A stretch of 64,000 bases of DNA from Clostridium ganghwense (GCF_026735165.1 NZ_JAPQES010000004.1:62001-126000); one strand, 5' to 3'. Shown: positions 10,234 to 19,408, counted from the first letter of the stretch. Notes: generated from the sequence alone by a model not told the origin. A program made the numbers and translations.

Positions 10234-11124
10234 TTATACTCGTAAAAACTTTCTAATAGATATTATACTTCCTAGTCCACCAATAATTATTCCAGCTAAA
10301 ACAAATATCCACAACACATTACCTACCACATACGCAGGTGATACTAAATTTAACATTCCAATAGCTGATGAAAGTTTATGGTAAGCAAACTTATATGAAT
10401 AATTAAGTAAAATAGTAGAAATCAAGGAACCTACTAATCCTATTGTTACCCCTTCAATTATAAATGGCCATCTTATAAATCCATCTGTTGCTCCAACAAA
10501 TTTCATTATACCTATTTCTCTCTTTCTTGAATACACGGCAAGCTTAATAGTATTTCCTATTAAAAGTAAAGAAATTGGTATTAAAATTACTAAAGCAGCA
10601 ATTCCAAGCCATTTAATTCCATTAGTAAAAGAGGCAATTCTATCAACTAAGTCCCTATTAGCTGCAACTTCTTTTACTCCTGACTTGTTTTCAGTCTTAC
10701 TAACCACTGTTTCAACTATCTCTGGGCTCTTTACTTTAACAATATAAGATTCTGGGAGTGGATTTTCTTTATCAAATCCTTGGAGCAAGTCCTTATTTTT
10801 CTCTCCTAGCTGTTCTTTAAACTTTTCTAAAGCTTGTTCTTTTGTTTCAAATTTAACTTCAACAACTCCATCTATAGCCTTAACAGTTTCTTCGATACTA
10901 GTTTTATCACTTCCACTAACTTCTTCTTTTAAAAATACTTGTACTTCTAGCTTAGATTCAACATTTCTTACAATTCTACTTGCATTAAGCATAGTAAGTA
11001 AAAATATACCAAACATAAAAAGCGTTAGTGCAACTGTAATTATAGAAGCAGCACTTAAAGTTTTGTTTCTTTTTAAACTCCTTAATGCATCAATTGAAAA
11101 ATATTTTAATGTACTAATCTTCAT
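10234..11124 (-). CDS. ftsX: Cell-division/peptidoglycan-hydrolase regulator FtsX
   Basis: About 296 residues from the ATG at 11124 (MKISTLKYF), with AGAGGGG 12 nt upstream inside the ftsE coding end. Topology is FtsX-typical: an N-terminal membrane segment (around residues 22-45), an extracellular domain of about 120 residues, then three membrane segments in the FtsX/MacB domain (VYSRKREIGIMKFVGAT is the conserved cytoplasmic loop). With FtsE it forms an ABC-type complex that does not transport but activates cell-wall hydrolases outside the membrane; in Bacillus it also affects sporulation timing. The coding region overlaps ftsE by 11 nt. Confidence 0.96.
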   Translation of the reverse strand: MKISTLKYFSIDALRSLKRNKTLSAASIITVALTLFMFGIFLLTMLNASRIVRNVESKLEVQVFLKEEVSGSDKTSIEETVKAIDGVVEVKFETKEQALEKFKEQLGEKNKDLLQGFDKENPLPESYIVKVKSPEIVETVVSKTENKSGVKEVAANRDLVDRIASFTNGIKWLGIAALVILIPISLLLIGNTIKLAVYSRKREIGIMKFVGATDGFIRWPFIIEGVTIGLVGSLISTILLNYSYKFAYHKLSSAIGMLNLVSPAYVVGNVLWIFVLAGIIIGGLGSIISIRKFLRV

Positions 11125-11800
11125 AACCGTATCTACCCCTCTGCTCATCTCTTACTATTACGCCTTTTTCAATAGCTATAACTCTCTTTTTCATGCTGTT
11201 AACAATCCCCTTATCATGAGTAGCCATAATAATAGTAGTACCTGCATGATTAATATCGTTTAGTATCTTCATAATTTCAACTGATGTATCTGGATCTAAG
11301 TTTCCTGTTGGTTCATCAGCAATAAGCACTGACGGATTGTTTACTATTGCTCTTGCAAGCGCAACTCTCTGTTGTTCTCCGCCTGAAAGTTCATTAGGAA
11401 AGCACTTGTACTTTTTAGATAATCCAACCATAGATAAAACCATTGGAACTCTTTTTTTAATATCTCTTCTACTACCTTCTACAACTCTCATTGCAAAGGC
11501 AACATTTTCATATACATTTAAAGTTGGTATTAATCTGAAATCTTGAAATACCATACCTATTTTTCTTCTATAATAAGGTACATCTTTTCTTTTTATTTTA
11601 GTTATATCTTCACCATTTACTAACACTCTTCCAGTTGTAGGTTCTATCTCTTTGAAAAGTAGCTTAATAAATGTAGACTTACCAGCTCCACTTGGTCCTA
11701 CAAGAAAAACGAATTCTCCTCTATCTATATCCAAATTTATATTAGAAAGTGCAAAAACATTATTTTCATATATCTTAGTAGTATTCTTAAATTCTATCAT
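11114..11800 (-). CDS. ftsE: FtsE ATP-binding protein of the FtsEX complex
   Basis: 228 residues. ABC ATPase with Walker A GPSGAGKST, Q-loop VFQDFRLIP, signature LSGGEQQRVALARA, Walker B LIADEPTGNLD and switch His in MATHDKG. The start is the ATG at 11800 (MIEFKN) with AGGAGA upstream; an in-frame ATG 36 nt earlier has no Shine-Dalgarno. The length and the immediate overlap with ftsX make the identity secure. A TATAAT element lies about 50 nt upstream, next to a perfect 16-bp palindrome. Confidence 0.97.
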   Translation of the reverse strand: MIEFKNTTKIYENNVFALSNINLDIDRGEFVFLVGPSGAGKSTFIKLLFKEIEPTTGRVLVNGEDITKIKRKDVPYYRRKIGMVFQDFRLIPTLNVYENVAFAMRVVEGSRRDIKKRVPMVLSMVGLSKKYKCFPNELSGGEQQRVALARAIVNNPSVLIADEPTGNLDPDTSVEIMKILNDINHAGTTIIMATHDKGIVNSMKKRVIAIEKGVIVRDEQRGRYGYED

Positions 11801-11863
11801 GTTATAACTTTCTCCTATTCTCGTTTTCTTTAGCAATTGACATTCTCTCTATCATTATAACAT

Positions 11864-11879
11864 AATATTTGCAAATATT
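11864..11879. promoter_or_regulatory. Perfect 16-bp palindrome in the ftsE promoter region
   Basis: AATATTTGCAAATATT reads the same on both strands. On the minus strand it lies immediately upstream of ATGTTATAAT, the likely -10 of ftsEX, so it would occupy the -35/spacer region. A regulator site is plausible, but AT-rich palindromes arise easily by chance. Confidence 0.4.
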
Positions 11880-11904
11880 GATTAACGAATTATGAATATT
11901 TACA

Positions 11905-12759
11905 CTAATCTTCGACTATATCTTTAAAACCTTCTCCTAAAACCTCATGAGCTTCACTAACTGTAATAAATGCTCTTTTATCTATTTCTTTTATGTAATT
12001 TTTTAATTTTATAAATTGTCTTCTATCTACTACAGTATATAAAACCTCTCTATTATTTCCACTGTAAGCACCCTTTGCTTCAAATATTGTACAGCCTCTA
12101 TCTAATTCTTCAATTATATACTTATTTATCATATCGTTCTTGCCGCTCACAACCATAACTGTTTTACATTTATTTAATCCTTCAATTACACTATCAATTA
12201 TAAAGCCTAACAAAATGACAGAAAATATAGCATACATTCCTATTTCAGCTTCAAAAATAACGCCACAAAAAACTGCTATAATTAAATCTACTATAAGTAG
12301 TGCTTTACCTATATCTATATGAACAAATTTGTTCATAATTTTTGCTAATATATCTGTACCCCCAGTAGAAGCATTTTGATTAAAAACAATCCCCATACCT
12401 ATACCTGACAAAACAGTTCCAAAAAAAGTAGCTAAAAACAAATCATTTGTTATTGCTGTTGTTGGTGGTATTAATCTATCTAAAACATCTATTACAGCAG
12501 ACATAGCTAAACTAGCATATATTGTTTTAGCACCAAAACTAGGTCCAATAATTATAATACCTATTATAAAAGACACTGCATTCATTGCCAGCATTAAAAT
12601 ACCTATTGATAGATTAGGAATTAGGTGATTAATTATTATAGCAATACCCATAACTCCCCCACCTGCTATCTTATTAGGTGCTAAGAAAAATTTTATAGCA
12701 AATGCAACTATTAAAAACCCTATAGTAGTCCAAAAATATTCTTTAAACCTTTTTTCCAT
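11905..12759 (-). CDS. YitT-family membrane protein (DUF2179)
   Basis: 284 residues from the ATG at 12759, which has AAGGAG nine bases before it. Five or six membrane segments in the first 200 residues with the conserved block NQNASTGGTDILAKI, then a cytoplasmic C-terminal domain (about 200-280, DUF2179; GCTIFEAKGAYSGNNREVLYTVV). The family is widespread in Firmicutes and its substrate is unknown. It stands alone between ftsE and the transketolase genes. Confidence 0.85.
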   Translation of the reverse strand: MEKRFKEYFWTTIGFLIVAFAIKFFLAPNKIAGGGVMGIAIIINHLIPNLSIGILMLAMNAVSFIIGIIIIGPSFGAKTIYASLAMSAVIDVLDRLIPPTTAITNDLFLATFFGTVLSGIGMGIVFNQNASTGGTDILAKIMNKFVHIDIGKALLIVDLIIAVFCGVIFEAEIGMYAIFSVILLGFIIDSVIEGLNKCKTVMVVSGKNDMINKYIIEELDRGCTIFEAKGAYSGNNREVLYTVVDRRQFIKLKNYIKEIDKRAFITVSEAHEVLGEGFKDIVED

Positions 12760-12882
12760 TAAACCTACTCCTTCTTTTGTAATTCCTTTAAACTTAGTTT
12801 TCCACACAACATACAATATATCCAAACTTCAAAATATATTATACAAAATTCTCATAATAACTAAAAATTTTTATTAAAATAA

Positions 12883-12911
12883 AAGGAAGGAGTAAAATTA
12901 ACTCCTTCCTT
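12883..12911 (-). terminator. Terminator after the transketolase pair
   Basis: Perfect 11-bp stem AAGGAAGGAGT/ACTCCTTCCTT with 7-nt loop, followed on the minus strand by TTATTTTAAT. Confidence 0.85.
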
Positions 12912-12934
12912 ATCAGCAGCTTCAGCTACTTCTT

Positions 12935-13876
12935 TTATTTAAGTGAAATTCCTTTTTTAACAGCTTTAACTATATCTTCAGCTGTTAGTCCATATGCTTT
13001 TAATAATTCATTCGGTTTACCACTTTCACCAAAAACATCCTTAACTCCAACTCTTACTGCTGGAACAGGGCTATTTTCACTTAACACTTCACATACCGCA
13101 GAACCTAATCCACCAATTATGCTGTGTTCTTCAGCAGTAATCACTACTCCTGTTTCTCTTGCAGCATTTGCTATTGCATCTACATCTATTGGTTTTATAG
13201 TATGTATATTTATAACTTTAACTTTAATCCCTTCTTCTGCAAGAAGATTGTAAGCTTCAAGAGCTGCATCTACCATAATACCTGTTGCAACTATTGTCGC
13301 ATCTTTTCCTTCTCTTAAAGTTACAGCTTTTCCTAGTTCAAATTTATATTCAGGATTATCATTTATAACTGGAACTGCTGATCTTCCAAGTCTTACATAG
13401 CATGGTCCATTATATTCAGCAATAGCTCTTATTGCTGCTTCAGCTTCAACACCATCACTTGGACATATTACTGTCATATTTGGTATGCTTCTCATTAAAG
13501 ATATATCTTCTATAGCTTGATGTGATGCTCCATCTTCACCAACTGTAATTCCTGCGTGAGTTGCACATACTTTTACATTTAATTTTGGATAACAAATTGT
13601 ATTTCTTATTTGTTCAAAAGCTCTTCCTGCTGCAAACATTGCAAAAGTACTAGCAAATGGTATCTTACCACAAGTTGAAAGTCCTCCAGCAACAGCCATC
13701 ATGTTTGCTTCTGCTATTCCCATATTTATGAATCTTTCTGGACAAACTTTTTTAAATTCTGCTGTTTTAGTTGATTTTGATAAGTCTGCATCAAGTACAA
13801 CTACATTTGGATTTTCCTGTCCTAATTTGGCTAAAGCTTTTCCGTAAGCTTCTCTAGTAGCAATTTTATTAGCCAT
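12935..13876 (-). CDS. Transketolase, C-terminal subunit
   Basis: 313 residues corresponding to the pyrimidine-binding and C-terminal domains of transketolase: DADLSKSTKTAEF, MGIAEANMMAVAGGLS (with the Glu that activates TPP), and the C-terminal regulatory/NADP-like fold. Its ATG overlaps the stop of the N-terminal subunit gene (TAATG), so the two chains are made together and assemble into one enzyme of the non-oxidative pentose phosphate pathway. Split transketolases are common in Clostridium and archaea. The 3' end is closed by a strong terminator. Confidence 0.95.
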   Translation of the reverse strand: MANKIATREAYGKALAKLGQENPNVVVLDADLSKSTKTAEFKKVCPERFINMGIAEANMMAVAGGLSTCGKIPFASTFAMFAAGRAFEQIRNTICYPKLNVKVCATHAGITVGEDGASHQAIEDISLMRSIPNMTVICPSDGVEAEAAIRAIAEYNGPCYVRLGRSAVPVINDNPEYKFELGKAVTLREGKDATIVATGIMVDAALEAYNLLAEEGIKVKVINIHTIKPIDVDAIANAARETGVVITAEEHSIIGGLGSAVCEVLSENSPVPAVRVGVKDVFGESGKPNELLKAYGLTAEDIVKAVKKGISLK

Positions 13877-14700
13877 TATTCTTCACCCCCGATTTCTTTT
13901 AAAGCTTGGTCGCATTGTTCTCTACTAGGTGTTGAGCCATGCCAACCAGCTTCGTTTTCCATGAATGACACGCCTTTTCCTTTTACAGTTTTGCATACTA
14001 TCATTGTAGGCTTTTCTTTTATAGCTTTAGCTTCAGCAATTGCGTTGATTAAAGCTTCAAAATCATGTCCATCAACATTTATTACATGCCATCCAAAAGC
14101 CTTAAACTTTTCATCTACTGGACCTGGATTTAATACATCTTCTACATTTCCATCTATTTGTAATCCATTATTATCTAAAAAAGCAGTTAAATTATCTAAT
14201 TTATAATGAGCTGCTGACATAGCTGCTTCCCAAACTTGTCCTTCTTGTAATTCTCCATCTCCAAGTAATGCATATACTCTATAGTCTTTTTTATCTAATT
14301 TGCCTGCTATAGCCATACCTACAGCTGTAGATATACCTTGACCTAAAGACCCTGTTGACATATCAATTCCTGGAACATAATTCATATTAGGATGGCCTTG
14401 AAGCATAGAACCCATTTTTCTTAATTTTAGTAGTTCATCCTTATCAAAAAAGCCTTTTTGAGCTAATGTACTATATAAAACTGGTGCTGCATGACCTTTT
14501 GAAAGAACAAATCTATCTCTATCTGGATTTTGTGGTTCTTCACTATTTATATTCATTTCTTTAAAATATAGAGTAGTCAAAATTTCAACCGCTGATAAAG
14601 ATCCGCCTGGATGACCTGACCCAGACTCTGTTAACATGGTTACAATGTCTTTTCTAACTTGTTTTGCTATCTCTTTGAGATTCTGCATATCTTTTTCCAT
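13876..14700 (-). CDS. Transketolase, N-terminal subunit
   Basis: 274 residues matching the TPP-pyrophosphate-binding half: SGSGHPGGSLS near the N-terminus, the cofactor motif GDGELQEGQVWEAA ending in NN, and GHDFEALINAI. The ATG at 14700 has a perfect AGGAGG. It transfers two-carbon ketol units between sugar phosphates when joined with the downstream subunit. Two TATAAT-like elements lie in the 130 nt upstream, but no convincing -35 stands out. Confidence 0.95.
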   Translation of the reverse strand: MEKDMQNLKEIAKQVRKDIVTMLTESGSGHPGGSLSAVEILTTLYFKEMNINSEEPQNPDRDRFVLSKGHAAPVLYSTLAQKGFFDKDELLKLRKMGSMLQGHPNMNYVPGIDMSTGSLGQGISTAVGMAIAGKLDKKDYRVYALLGDGELQEGQVWEAAMSAAHYKLDNLTAFLDNNGLQIDGNVEDVLNPGPVDEKFKAFGWHVINVDGHDFEALINAIAEAKAIKEKPTMIVCKTVKGKGVSFMENEAGWHGSTPSREQCDQALKEIGGEE

Positions 14701-14803
14701 TTTTAACGCCTCCTAATGTTTTCTCTTTACTTATTATATCAATTTATGTACAAAAATACACTAAATTATATCACATTTTGTATAAGAGTTATTAAATTGC
14801 ATC

Positions 14804-14830
14804 AAAAAAAGGGCTTTTATGCCCTTTTTC
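14804..14830 (-). terminator. Terminator after mazF
   Basis: Stem AAAAAGGGC/GCCCTTTTT with a 6-nt loop, two bases after the mazF stop codon, followed by a run of seven T on the minus strand. Confidence 0.88.
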
Positions 14831-14831
14831 T

Positions 14832-15173
14832 TCATAATCCAACACTTATTAAAAGTGCTTCATCCACTTTTCTCATATCTTTTTCCGACATATGACCGAT
14901 TTTTTCTTTTAATCTTCTTTTGTCTAAAGTCCTAATCTGCTCTAGCAAAACAACTGAATCCTTATTCAGACCATATTCCTCCGATGATATTTCTACATGG
15001 GTTGGAAGTTTTGCCTTATTTATCTGCGATGTAATGGCAGAAACAATTACAGTAGGACTGTATTTATTGCCTACATTATTTTGAATAATAAGTACCGGTC
15101 TTATTCCACCTTGTTCTGAACCAACAACTGGACTTAAGTCAGCATAAAATATATCTCCTCTTTTCACTACCAT
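14832..15173 (-). CDS. mazF: Type II toxin MazF/EndoA (mRNA interferase)
   Basis: 113 residues from the ATG at 15173 ([20 protein letters not shown]). The sequence runs closely along B. subtilis Ndo[25 protein letters not shown] with the catalytic Arg, [19 protein letters not shown] with the catalytic Thr/Ser, and [16 protein letters not shown]. It is a sequence-specific single-strand RNase that stalls translation when freed from its antitoxin. The gene overlaps the antitoxin by about 35 nt and lacks a clear Shine-Dalgarno of its own, so translation is probably coupled. An ATG two codons further upstream is also possible. Confidence 0.95.
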   Translation of the reverse strand: MVVKRGDIFYADLSPVVGSEQGGIRPVLIIQNNVGNKYSPTVIVSAITSQINKAKLPTHVEISSEEYGLNKDSVVLLEQIRTLDKRRLKEKIGHMSEKDMRKVDEALLISVGL

Positions 15174-15459
15174 TGTCATCAGGCAAATCACTCTCCGCAA
15201 GCTTGGCTTCATATTCTTTTAATTGTGACATATCCTTCACAAAGCCCGTTTCACTTAGCTCTAAATTAATTTGCGCCATTTCTATATATCCTTTTTTTAA
15301 TTCATCTATCTTGCTTAACTTTTTTTTGTCCTCAATATATAGTATTAAAGTATCTCTAATAAATTCACTCTTTTTTTTGTATTTTTTTTTTAATTTTTTT
15401 CTAATCTCTTCATTAAGTTCTTTAGACAGGTTTGTCATTAATTTCTTTGAGCTTGACAT
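15139..15459 (-). CDS. mazE: Antitoxin MazE/EndoAI-type (ribbon-helix-helix)
   Basis: 106 residues. The N-terminal half resembles a ribbon-helix-helix DNA-binding fold ([16 protein letters not shown], then [13 protein letters not shown]). The C-terminal half ([18 protein letters not shown]) parallels the toxin-wrapping tail of B. subtilis EndoAI. It neutralises MazF and, by family knowledge, represses its own operon. The lysine-rich KKKYKKK stretch gives a long A/T run in the DNA. AGGAGG lies 13 nt before the ATG, a long spacing that may lower translation. Synteny lipoprotein-alr-mazE-mazF equals ydcC-alr-ndoAI-ndoA of B. subtilis. Confidence 0.9.
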   Translation of the reverse strand: MSSSKKLMTNLSKELNEEIRKKLKKKYKKKSEFIRDTLILYIEDKKKLSKIDELKKGYIEMAQINLELSETGFVKDMSQLKEYEAKLAESDLPDDNGSEKRRYILC

Positions 15460-15495
15460 AGAGTTATTAATACCTCCTAAATTATCATAAAGCGA

Positions 15496-15507
15496 ATATG
15501 TACATAT
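15496..15507. promoter_or_regulatory. Palindrome at the mazEF transcription start
   Basis: Perfect 12-bp palindrome ATATGTACATAT lying at the predicted start site, 4 bp downstream of the -10 element. The position suits autoregulation by the ribbon-helix-helix antitoxin; this is inference. Confidence 0.5.
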
Positions 15508-15510
15508 CCC

Positions 15511-15540
15511 ATTATAGTTTAATATTTGTCAAATTGTCAA
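15511..15540 (-). promoter_or_regulatory. Sigma-A promoter of mazEF
   Basis: Minus-strand TTGACA (15540-15535), 18-bp spacer, TATAAT (15516-15511): both hexamers are perfect. A second TTGACA lies inside the spacer at a useless distance. Shows that mazEF is transcribed separately from alr. Confidence 0.85.
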
Positions 15541-15600
15541 AGAAAAACCCTGTTTCTTTTAAATTTTTTGGTATGTAATTATACACAATTCATTTATATA

Positions 15601-16764
15601 TTACACATAGTTCCTTATTTTAACAACTTCTCCATCTTTTATGTACACTCTTGGAACCCTTTTGCTTATGGCACAAATCACTTCGTAATTAATAGTACCT
15701 AATATTTCTGCTATGTCGTCAGCATCAAACTTCACTTCATCTGTCTTACCCATAAGTACAACTTCATCACCTACTTTAATCTCTGAAGATATATTAGTAA
15801 TGTCAATCATGCATTGATCCATACAAATACTTCCAACAACTGGCGCATGCTGTCCTTTTATTATTACTTTGCCTTTGTTAAATAGTGCTCTTGTATAACC
15901 ATCTGCATACCCTATAGGTAATGTAGCAATTATACTTTCCTTAGAACTTTTAAACTTTCTTCCATAACTTATATAATGCCCTGATGGTATATTTTTTATG
16001 TGAGCTATCTTCGTCTTAAGTTTCATAACAGGTCTTAATTCTAATTTGCTTTTATCAATTTCCTTAGAAGGATAATATCCATATAAAATTATTCCTGGTC
16101 TTACAGCTTCAAAATGTGTCTCTGGCAAATCAATTATAGCAGCACTGTTTGCTATATGTCTTTTCTTTATATTTATACCTTTTTGTTCTAAATAACCATA
16201 AAATTTATTAAAATTTTCCAATTGGTAATAAGTATATTCTTTATTTTCTTCATCTGCAGTTGAAAAATGAGAAAACACACCTTCTATTGATATATTAGGA
16301 AGTTGGCTTATTTTATATACTTCTTCTGCACTTTCCTGATTAGGAAAAAATCCAATCCTCCCCATACCCGTATCTACTGCTATATGAATTTTAGCTATTT
16401 TATGCTTTTTTTGGGCTGTTTCTGAAAGTTCTTTAGCATATTCGTAAGAAAATACTGTCTGTTCAATATCATATTTTAATAAATCTGGTATAAAATTAGG
16501 ATCTGTAAATCCTAAAACTATTATAGGACACTGTATTCCACCTCTTCTTAGTTCTATACCTTCAGTAACTACTGCAACAGCAAGTCTTGTTGCACCATTT
16601 TCCAATAGTACAGGAGCTATATCTAAAGCTCCATGTCCATAAGCATCAGCTTTAACTACACCTATAATTTCTTCACTTTTTGAAATTTTTCTTATTTGCT
16701 GCATATTAAATTCTAAATTATCTAGATTAATTTCTGCCCATACTGGTCTTAAATGTTTAACCAC
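15601..16764 (-). CDS. alr: Alanine racemase
   Basis: 387 residues, standard length. PLP-dependent interconversion of L- and D-alanine for peptidoglycan. The PLP-binding motif VVKADAYGHG with the Schiff-base Lys is at about residue 38, and the catalytic Tyr region (RPGIILYGYYPS, then PVVGSICMDQCMIDIT) is in the C-terminal half. The start is GTG at 16764 with GGGGG upstream. It is 50 nt after the GerS-like lipoprotein gene, so probably the same transcript; an alr-gerS pairing is also known in Clostridioides difficile. Confidence 0.97.
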   Translation of the reverse strand: MVKHLRPVWAEINLDNLEFNMQQIRKISKSEEIIGVVKADAYGHGALDIAPVLLENGATRLAVAVVTEGIELRRGGIQCPIIVLGFTDPNFIPDLLKYDIEQTVFSYEYAKELSETAQKKHKIAKIHIAVDTGMGRIGFFPNQESAEEVYKISQLPNISIEGVFSHFSTADEENKEYTYYQLENFNKFYGYLEQKGINIKKRHIANSAAIIDLPETHFEAVRPGIILYGYYPSKEIDKSKLELRPVMKLKTKIAHIKNIPSGHYISYGRKFKSSKESIIATLPIGYADGYTRALFNKGKVIIKGQHAPVVGSICMDQCMIDITNISSEIKVGDEVVLMGKTDEVKFDADDIAEILGTINYEVICAISKRVPRVYIKDGEVVKIRNYV

Positions 16765-16814
16765 TCTATTACCCCCATACTAGAAAACCAAGTTTCTCCT
16801 AAAACTTGATTATA

Positions 16815-17444
16815 TTATTCATTTGTATTTTCATCTTTTTTATTTTCAAAAATATCTTTTTCTAGCTTTGGATTTGGAATAAAATTTCTGTAACCAAAGC
16901 TTATTACTTCATGCCCTTTTATGTCGCAAATCACTGTTCTTTCTGGAAGTTTATTCTCAAGATTTACATACATAATGGCTTTACTAATATTTCTATTATT
17001 ACCAGGAATCATTAAATGGATAAGTTGATATTCTTTATCACATATAGTTTGTGTAGAATATCTTATTTCTTCATTAGTATATAACAGCCCAATATATTCT
17101 TGTAAAAAGCTCAACTTGTATACACTATCGAAATTCTTGTCCAATGTATAATCTTCATTGTTATTGAGATCACTTACTAATATATCATTTTCTTTATATA
17201 TTAATATTCTCCCATCTCCAATGTCTAGTCTGTGACCAAATTTTTCATCATAAAATTGTTTACATTCAACTTTTCTCTCTTGCTTACTATTTTTTATATG
17301 TATATCTAGATCACAAGTATAACTATTAAGTTCCTTTAAAAACTGTACAACTTTACTGGGGTCGTTTTGTTTTTTACTGCATCCACATAAATTTAATACC
17401 ATTAATAAACTAATAGTGAATAGTATTAATAACCTTTTTCTCAT
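16815..17444 (-). CDS. GerS/YdcC-like lipoprotein (LolA-fold)
   Basis: 209 residues. Lipoprotein signal with lipobox LNLCGC (lipidated Cys around 22), then a beta-rich domain: YTCDLDIHIKNSKQERKVEC, DIGDGRILIYKENDILV, and a C-terminal strand ending FGYRNFIPNPKL. The place between acpS/nnr and alr matches YdcC of B. subtilis and the GerS lipoprotein of C. difficile, which is needed for cortex modification during sporulation/germination and is co-encoded with an alanine racemase. Identity rests on lipobox, size and synteny more than on motifs. GGAGG precedes the ATG. Confidence 0.75.
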   Translation of the reverse strand: MRKRLLILFTISLLMVLNLCGCSKKQNDPSKVVQFLKELNSYTCDLDIHIKNSKQERKVECKQFYDEKFGHRLDIGDGRILIYKENDILVSDLNNNEDYTLDKNFDSVYKLSFLQEYIGLLYTNEEIRYSTQTICDKEYQLIHLMIPGNNRNISKAIMYVNLENKLPERTVICDIKGHEVISFGYRNFIPNPKLEKDIFENKKDENTNE

Positions 17445-17523
17445 AAATTCCTCCAGATTAAAATTTATATTACTAATACTATTCTCTATTACCTTACAAT
17501 ATTCTTATTCTCTTGAAACTTAT

Positions 17524-19035
17524 CTAGATACTTTGCTGTTGTAATTCTTTTATAGCATAAGGTACCTCTTCCAAAACATGTTGTGCATTTACACAAAACA
17601 TTTTCTTTGATAATTTATCCCCACAATAACCATGGATATACGTTGAAATACATGCCGCCTCAAAGGGCTTAACTCCTTGTCCGATAAAGGATGCTATTAT
17701 CCCTGTTAAACAGTCTCCCATTCCCCCTGATGCCATAGCACTATTGCCTGTTGAATTAACTACGACAGTTTCACCATTAGTAATTACAGTATTATATCCT
17801 TTTAAAAGCAAAATAACCCCATATTCTTTAGCAAATTTCTTAGCTATATCTATTCTATTCTTTTCTATTTTTTCTATTGAAATACCTGTAATTCTAGACA
17901 TTTCACCTAAATGTGGTGTTAGCACTACCTCTGCCTTCTTATCTTTTAATAAATGCAGTTTATCCTTTAATACATTTATACCATCTGCATCTATAACTAA
18001 AGGACATTGAGTAAATTTTAAAACATCTGTAACTATTTTCAAAGTACCTTCATTATTACCCATGCCAGGTCCTATAGCTATGACATTACTTTTCTTTAAA
18101 ATCTCGTTTAACTTTTCCCTTTCCTTAAAAGAAACTGTCATTGCTTCAACAAACTTATTACTCATAATTTGTTGAACAGCCTCTGTACAGCATAAAGTAA
18201 CAAGCCCAGCTCCACTTCTTACTACCGCCTGAGTTGTTATATATGCTGCCCCCGTAAAGCCTTTTGAACCTGCAATCACTGACACCCTTCCAAATCTACC
18301 TTTGTGGGAATATTTATTTCTATAAGTCATAGCTTTTTTTACATCATCTTCTTGTATTAAGTAATCTTTAATTTGAAATTCATCAGCAGTAAATTCAGGA
18401 ATTCCTATTTTTTCAATTATAATTTCACCAGTTGAATTATGAGCATCATAATTCAAAAATCCTTTTTTATAAAATTGAAAAGATACTGTTTTATCTGCTT
18501 TTACTACAACTCCCAAAACATTTCCAGTATCAGCATTAAGTCCTGATGGAATATCTATTGAAATTACATATTTATTACTTACATTTATAAGTGAAATGAC
18601 AATTTCATACATATCCTTTACTTTTCTGGAAAGTCCGGTGCCAAATATAGCATCTACAATAACTTCACATCTATTTGTTGCATTTCTAAGTTCATCCACA
18701 TCTCCAATATTTTTTATATGATTTATCTTAATGTCCATACTTAATAAAATATCGTAATTTACTTTGCAATCTCCACTTAACCCTGATTCGTCTCCTATTA
18801 AAAATATCTCTACTTTCTTTTTAAGTATCCATAAATGTCTTGCAAGAGCTAATCCATCGCCACCATTATTTCCACTTCCACATATAATAACAAAATAATT
18901 ATTTTTATGTACATCCAAATTATTAAGTACCTTTAAAGCTGCATTTTCCATCAAAACTATACTTGGTATTTTCAAATTTTCTATACAAAACTTATCAATT
19001 TCTCTCATTTTCTGTGATGTTACTATTCGCATCAT
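17524..19035 (-). CDS. nnr: Bifunctional NAD(P)H-hydrate repair enzyme (epimerase plus dehydratase)
   Basis: About 503 residues in two domains. The N-terminal YjeF_N domain (1-210; CGSGNNGGDGLALARHL) epimerises damaged NAD(P)HX. The C-terminal ribokinase-like domain (220-500; ISVIAGSKGFTGAA is close to VSVIAGSKGFTGAA here, IGPGMGNNEGT, and NSAMASGGMGDCLTG) is the ADP-dependent dehydratase. The start is one of three consecutive ATGs at 19038-19030; GGAGG is 3, 6 or 9 nt away, and I chose the middle one. The 5' end overlaps acpS by about 40 nt. The gene replaces nothing in the B. subtilis order but sits neatly between acpS and the lipoprotein. Confidence 0.95.
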   Translation of the reverse strand: MMRIVTSQKMREIDKFCIENLKIPSIVLMENAALKVLNNLDVHKNNYFVIICGSGNNGGDGLALARHLWILKKKVEIFLIGDESGLSGDCKVNYDILLSMDIKINHIKNIGDVDELRNATNRCEVIVDAIFGTGLSRKVKDMYEIVISLINVSNKYVISIDIPSGLNADTGNVLGVVVKADKTVSFQFYKKGFLNYDAHNSTGEIIIEKIGIPEFTADEFQIKDYLIQEDDVKKAMTYRNKYSHKGRFGRVSVIAGSKGFTGAAYITTQAVVRSGAGLVTLCCTEAVQQIMSNKFVEAMTVSFKEREKLNEILKKSNVIAIGPGMGNNEGTLKIVTDVLKFTQCPLVIDADGINVLKDKLHLLKDKKAEVVLTPHLGEMSRITGISIEKIEKNRIDIAKKFAKEYGVILLLKGYNTVITNGETVVVNSTGNSAMASGGMGDCLTGIIASFIGQGVKPFEAACISTYIHGYCGDKLSKKMFCVNAQHVLEEVPYAIKELQQQSI

Positions 19036-19408
19036 CATAAACCTCCAAAACTGCATAAGCTATAGCATTTTCTTTACTATGAGAGATACTTAAATGTATT
19101 TTATATTGTCCCCATTTCCTATCCATCTTTTTAGCTTTACCTTTTAATAAAACAATAGGTTTTCCTAAAGTAGTTCTATCAATTTCTATATCTTTAAACT
19201 CAAATTCTCTGAACCCTGTTCCTAGTGCTTTTGACACTGCTTCCTTTGCGGCAAATCTACCAGCTACACTTTCTACTCTCATATTTCTGCTTTGTAAATA
19301 CTCAATCTCATTTTTACTAAACAATTTATTGATAAAATTAGAATTTCTCTCCATAGCTTTTTTTATCCTGCTTATCTCGACTATATCCACACCTATACCA
19401 ATTATCAA
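18995..19408 (-). CDS. acpS: Holo-[acyl-carrier-protein] synthase
   Basis: 137 residues. Transfers 4'-phosphopantetheine from CoA to acyl carrier protein. The conserved first motif GIGVDIVEISRI (Mg-binding Asp at 8) and second motif GRFAAKEAVSKALG are both intact, followed by LSISHSKENAIA. The start is TTG at 19408 with GGGGGTGG ahead of it. Slightly longer than usual because of a short C-terminal tail overlapping nnr. First gene of the acpS-nnr-lipoprotein-alr group. Confidence 0.95.
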   Translation of the reverse strand: MIIGIGVDIVEISRIKKAMERNSNFINKLFSKNEIEYLQSRNMRVESVAGRFAAKEAVSKALGTGFREFEFKDIEIDRTTLGKPIVLLKGKAKKMDRKWGQYKIHLSISHSKENAIAYAVLEVYDDANSNITENERN

